From: Ignavibacteriota bacterium
GTDB taxonomy: Bacteria; Bacteroidota; Ignavibacteria; UBA10030; UBA6906
Assembly: GCA_016707525.1 (NCBI GenBank)
Contig: JADJHP010000009.1
Coordinates: forward strand, 177,379 to 241,378
Direction of reading: 5' to 3'
DNA: 64,000 bases
Of this stretch, positions 63,052 to 64,000 are shown piece after piece (the stretch's first letter is position 1; every line of letters starts with the position of its first letter). The position numbers and the translations under genes are program-made. The notes beneath the pieces are model-generated. The model searched no databases and was not told where the DNA came from. It saw only the letters and a program-made list of their open reading frames with translations.

Positions 63052-63180
63052 CCCTAACGGATCGCGGCTCACCTGCGCCGCGAAACGACTGCTGAATTGA
63101 AAACGTCAACCAACACTACAAATGACTAGGTCAATACCCCGGGCCCGTGGCGCGGCGTCAGGTGCAGCCGCTGGTTAGGG
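63052..63180. other. attC site 15 (short type)
   Basis: Inverse core CCCTAAC, left arm GGATCGCGGCTCACCTGCGC, centre GTCAACCAACACTA, right arm GGTGCAGCCGCTG and core GTTAGGG at 63174. 129 bp. Confidence 0.95.
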
Positions 63181-63207
63181 CGCCCCTTCCGCCCTAAAGG
63201 TCACCAC

Positions 63208-63236
63208 TTGACAGTATGTCAGGATTGACATATATT
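63208..63236 (+). promoter_or_regulatory. Promoter and palindrome of the second HigBA-like cassette, predicted leaderless
   Basis: TTGACA, a 17-bp spacer and TATATT. The transcription start would fall at about 63243, next to the ATG at 63244. TGACA-GTA-TGTCA overlaps the -35 box and is repeated as ATTGACATA, a likely repressor site. Confidence 0.55.
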
Positions 63237-63243
63237 GATCCTG

Positions 63244-63579
63244 ATGTCACCAACAGACAAACCGGTGGTTTGGCTGCATGGAGAGGTTAAGACTCCTCCC
63301 CTCTCATCTGCGGCCCGGATTGAAGCCGGCTTTTTGCTGAGAAGGCTACAGCAAAAGGAACGGCTCAGCATGCCGTGGTCTCGGCCGATGCCTTCAATCG
63401 GGCAAAGATGTCATGAACTGAGAATCAATGATCAAGAATGCACCTGGAGGATCATTTATCGAATTGACGATGATGCCGTCGTGATCCTCGAGGTATTTCA
63501 GAAACAGACGCAGAAGACACCACAATCGGTCATTGATGCGTGCAAACGCCGCATCCGACTGTACGACACCAAAAGGTAA
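63244..63579 (+). CDS. RelE/HigB-type toxin (cassette gene)
   Basis: A 111-residue protein from ATG 63244. It reads PVVWLHGEVKTPPLSSAARI, RPMPSIGQRCHELRINDQEC, WRIIYRIDDDAVVILEVFQK and KTPQSVIDACKRRIRLYD, the Gp49/HigB pattern (phage-derived) with R and H in LRI..W RI. It differs in sequence from the toxin at 57.9 kb, so the two systems are probably independent. The antitoxin starts 1 bp after its stop. Confidence 0.94.
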   Translation: MSPTDKPVVWLHGEVKTPPLSSAARIEAGFLLRRLQQKERLSMPWSRPMPSIGQRCHELRINDQECTWRIIYRIDDDAVVILEVFQKQTQKTPQSVIDACKRRIRLYDTKR

Positions 63580-63580
63580 C

Positions 63581-63895
63581 ATGATGAACAAGGCAAAACA
63601 AAAGAGACTCGAAAAGCTTGGCTGGAAGGTCGGGTCTGCCGATGAGTTTCTTGAACTCAACCCTCAGGAATCTGCGTACGTCGAACTCAAGCTCTCACTG
63701 AGCCGCACACTTCAGGAGCGCCGACGCCGCAAAAGACTCACACAAGAACAGCTCGCCCGTCTCATTAAATCCAGTCAGTCACGAGTTGCCAAGATGGAGG
63801 CTGGAGATCCGACCGTTTCCATCGACCTCCTCGTCCGCTCTCTCTTGGCGCTTGGGGCCCCTTCCAAATCGCTCGCCCGGTCCCTCTCCATCTAG
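63581..63895 (+). CDS. HigA-type antitoxin with XRE helix-turn-helix (cassette gene)
   Basis: A 104-residue protein from ATG 63581 (or 63584). The N-terminal part ends in GSADEFLELNPQESAYVELK, a region typical of HigA proteins of this type. The HTH is LQERRRRKRLTQEQLARLIK and SQSRVAKMEAGDPTVSIDLL. It should bind the palindrome at 63209-63221. Its stop is 17 bp from site 16. Confidence 0.95.
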   Translation: MMNKAKQKRLEKLGWKVGSADEFLELNPQESAYVELKLSLSRTLQERRRRKRLTQEQLARLIKSSQSRVAKMEAGDPTVSIDLLVRSLLALGAPSKSLARSLSI

Positions 63896-63912
63896 TCCTT
63901 CAAGGGGTGGCA

Positions 63913-64000
63913 CCCTAACGGATCGCGGCTCACCTGCGCCGCGAAACGACTGCTGAGTTTGAAAACCTCAACCAACACTATAAATGACTAAGGTCAATAC
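63913..64000. other. attC site 16 (short type, cut by the window edge)
   Basis: Inverse core CCCTAAC, left arm GGATCGCGGCTCACCTGCGC, centre AACCTCAACCAACACTATAA and AAGGTCAATAC, as in the other short sites. The right arm and core lie beyond 64000, so the array goes on to the right. Confidence 0.9.

Larger units (their letters stand above)
43289..64000. mobile_element. Chromosomal integron cassette array (no integrase in window)
   Basis: About sixteen attC-type sites with inverse core RYYYAAC and core GTTRRRY lie at 45.1-64 kb, spaced mostly 0.5-1.1 kb, with one or two genes between neighbours. The sites share a central sequence (CTCAACCAACACTA, GGTCAATACCCC) and right arm (GGTGCAGCCGCTGGTTAGGC). 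Fossil pieces extend the array left to 43.29 kb. Genes are typical cassette cargo: toxin-antitoxin pairs, small enzymes, lipoproteins. No tyrosine integrase with the IntI patch is coded here. The two core boxes look alike on both strands. Two extra unpaired bases on the right arm suggest that the attC top strand is the - strand, which puts attI and intI to the right of the window. Confidence 0.85.

Noticed and set aside
45123..64000. CRISPR array
   Set aside because: Repeats are 127-257 bp, palindromic, 0.5-3 kb apart, with genes between them; this is an integron array. No cas gene is present.
43289..64000. Integron integrase within the window
   Set aside because: I searched both strands of the listed proteins for tyrosine recombinase motifs and found none; the only recombinase genes are the broken istA/istB.
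1..64000. tRNA and rRNA genes
   Set aside because: No cloverleaf with the conserved TTCRANYC box or rRNA segment was noticed by eye; a covariance search was not possible here.

Overview
The window looks like chromosomal DNA of a GC-rich bacterium of the Bacteroidota/Ignavibacteriota (FCB) assemblage. The main clue is a recurrent C-terminal type IX secretion (T9SS, type A) sorting domain with the NYPNPFNPST motif, seen in at least seven secreted proteins. This is an inference from family knowledge; no rRNA or other phylogenetic marker lies in the window. Rubrerythrin, a single-chain Fe-S-type L-serine ammonia-lyase and a seven-haem c-type cytochrome suit an anaerobic or microaerophilic life. 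Peptidases (M3, S9, M19), an amidase and esterases point to use of peptides and polymers.

Layout. 1-15.9 kb holds ordinary chromosomal genes: a truncated CBM9-like protein, M3 peptidase plus serine ammonia-lyase, a transglutaminase-like protein, YjbQ, a T9SS multihaem cytochrome, a large PAS/GAF histidine kinase, class II aldolase, a DPP IV-like peptidase and rubrerythrin. 16.0-17.1 kb is a decayed transposase. 17.3-34.2 kb carries a frameshifted M19 dipeptidase, a SpoIIE phosphatase, an SdpRI-like regulator/immunity pair, DinB, serine hydrolase, LOG, YeiH and amidase genes. 28.1-40 kb includes three large T9SS-exported surface proteins, two of them broken by frameshifts. 40-45 kb is a series of small accessory genes (YCII, VOC, esterase).

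From about 43.3 kb to the right edge the window is a chromosomal integron cassette array. About sixteen attC-type recombination sites (RYYYAAC ... GTTRRRY, imperfectly palindromic, shared central sequence) separate one- or two-gene cassettes. No integrase is in the window. Cassettes include five toxin-antitoxin or TA-like modules on the + strand (ParE/Phd-like, BrnT/RHH, two HigBA-like, DUF4160-DUF2442). Enzymes, lipoproteins and small membrane or zinc proteins lie on the - strand. The DUF4160-DUF2442 cassette is split by a decayed IS21-family element with a 7-bp target duplication, and a fossil of the same cassette lies at 43.3 kb, outside the recognisable array.

The most unusual signal is a stepwise change in attC design along the array. 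Sites at 45.1-51.9 kb carry hairpin insertions in both arms (about 230-260 bp), sites at 52.6-53.5 kb carry one only in the left arm (about 200 bp), and sites from 54.2 kb rightwards carry none (127-134 bp). The left sites are also the most degenerate. Together with the arm asymmetry this suggests that the attI/integrase end lies beyond the right edge and that the array is oldest at the left.
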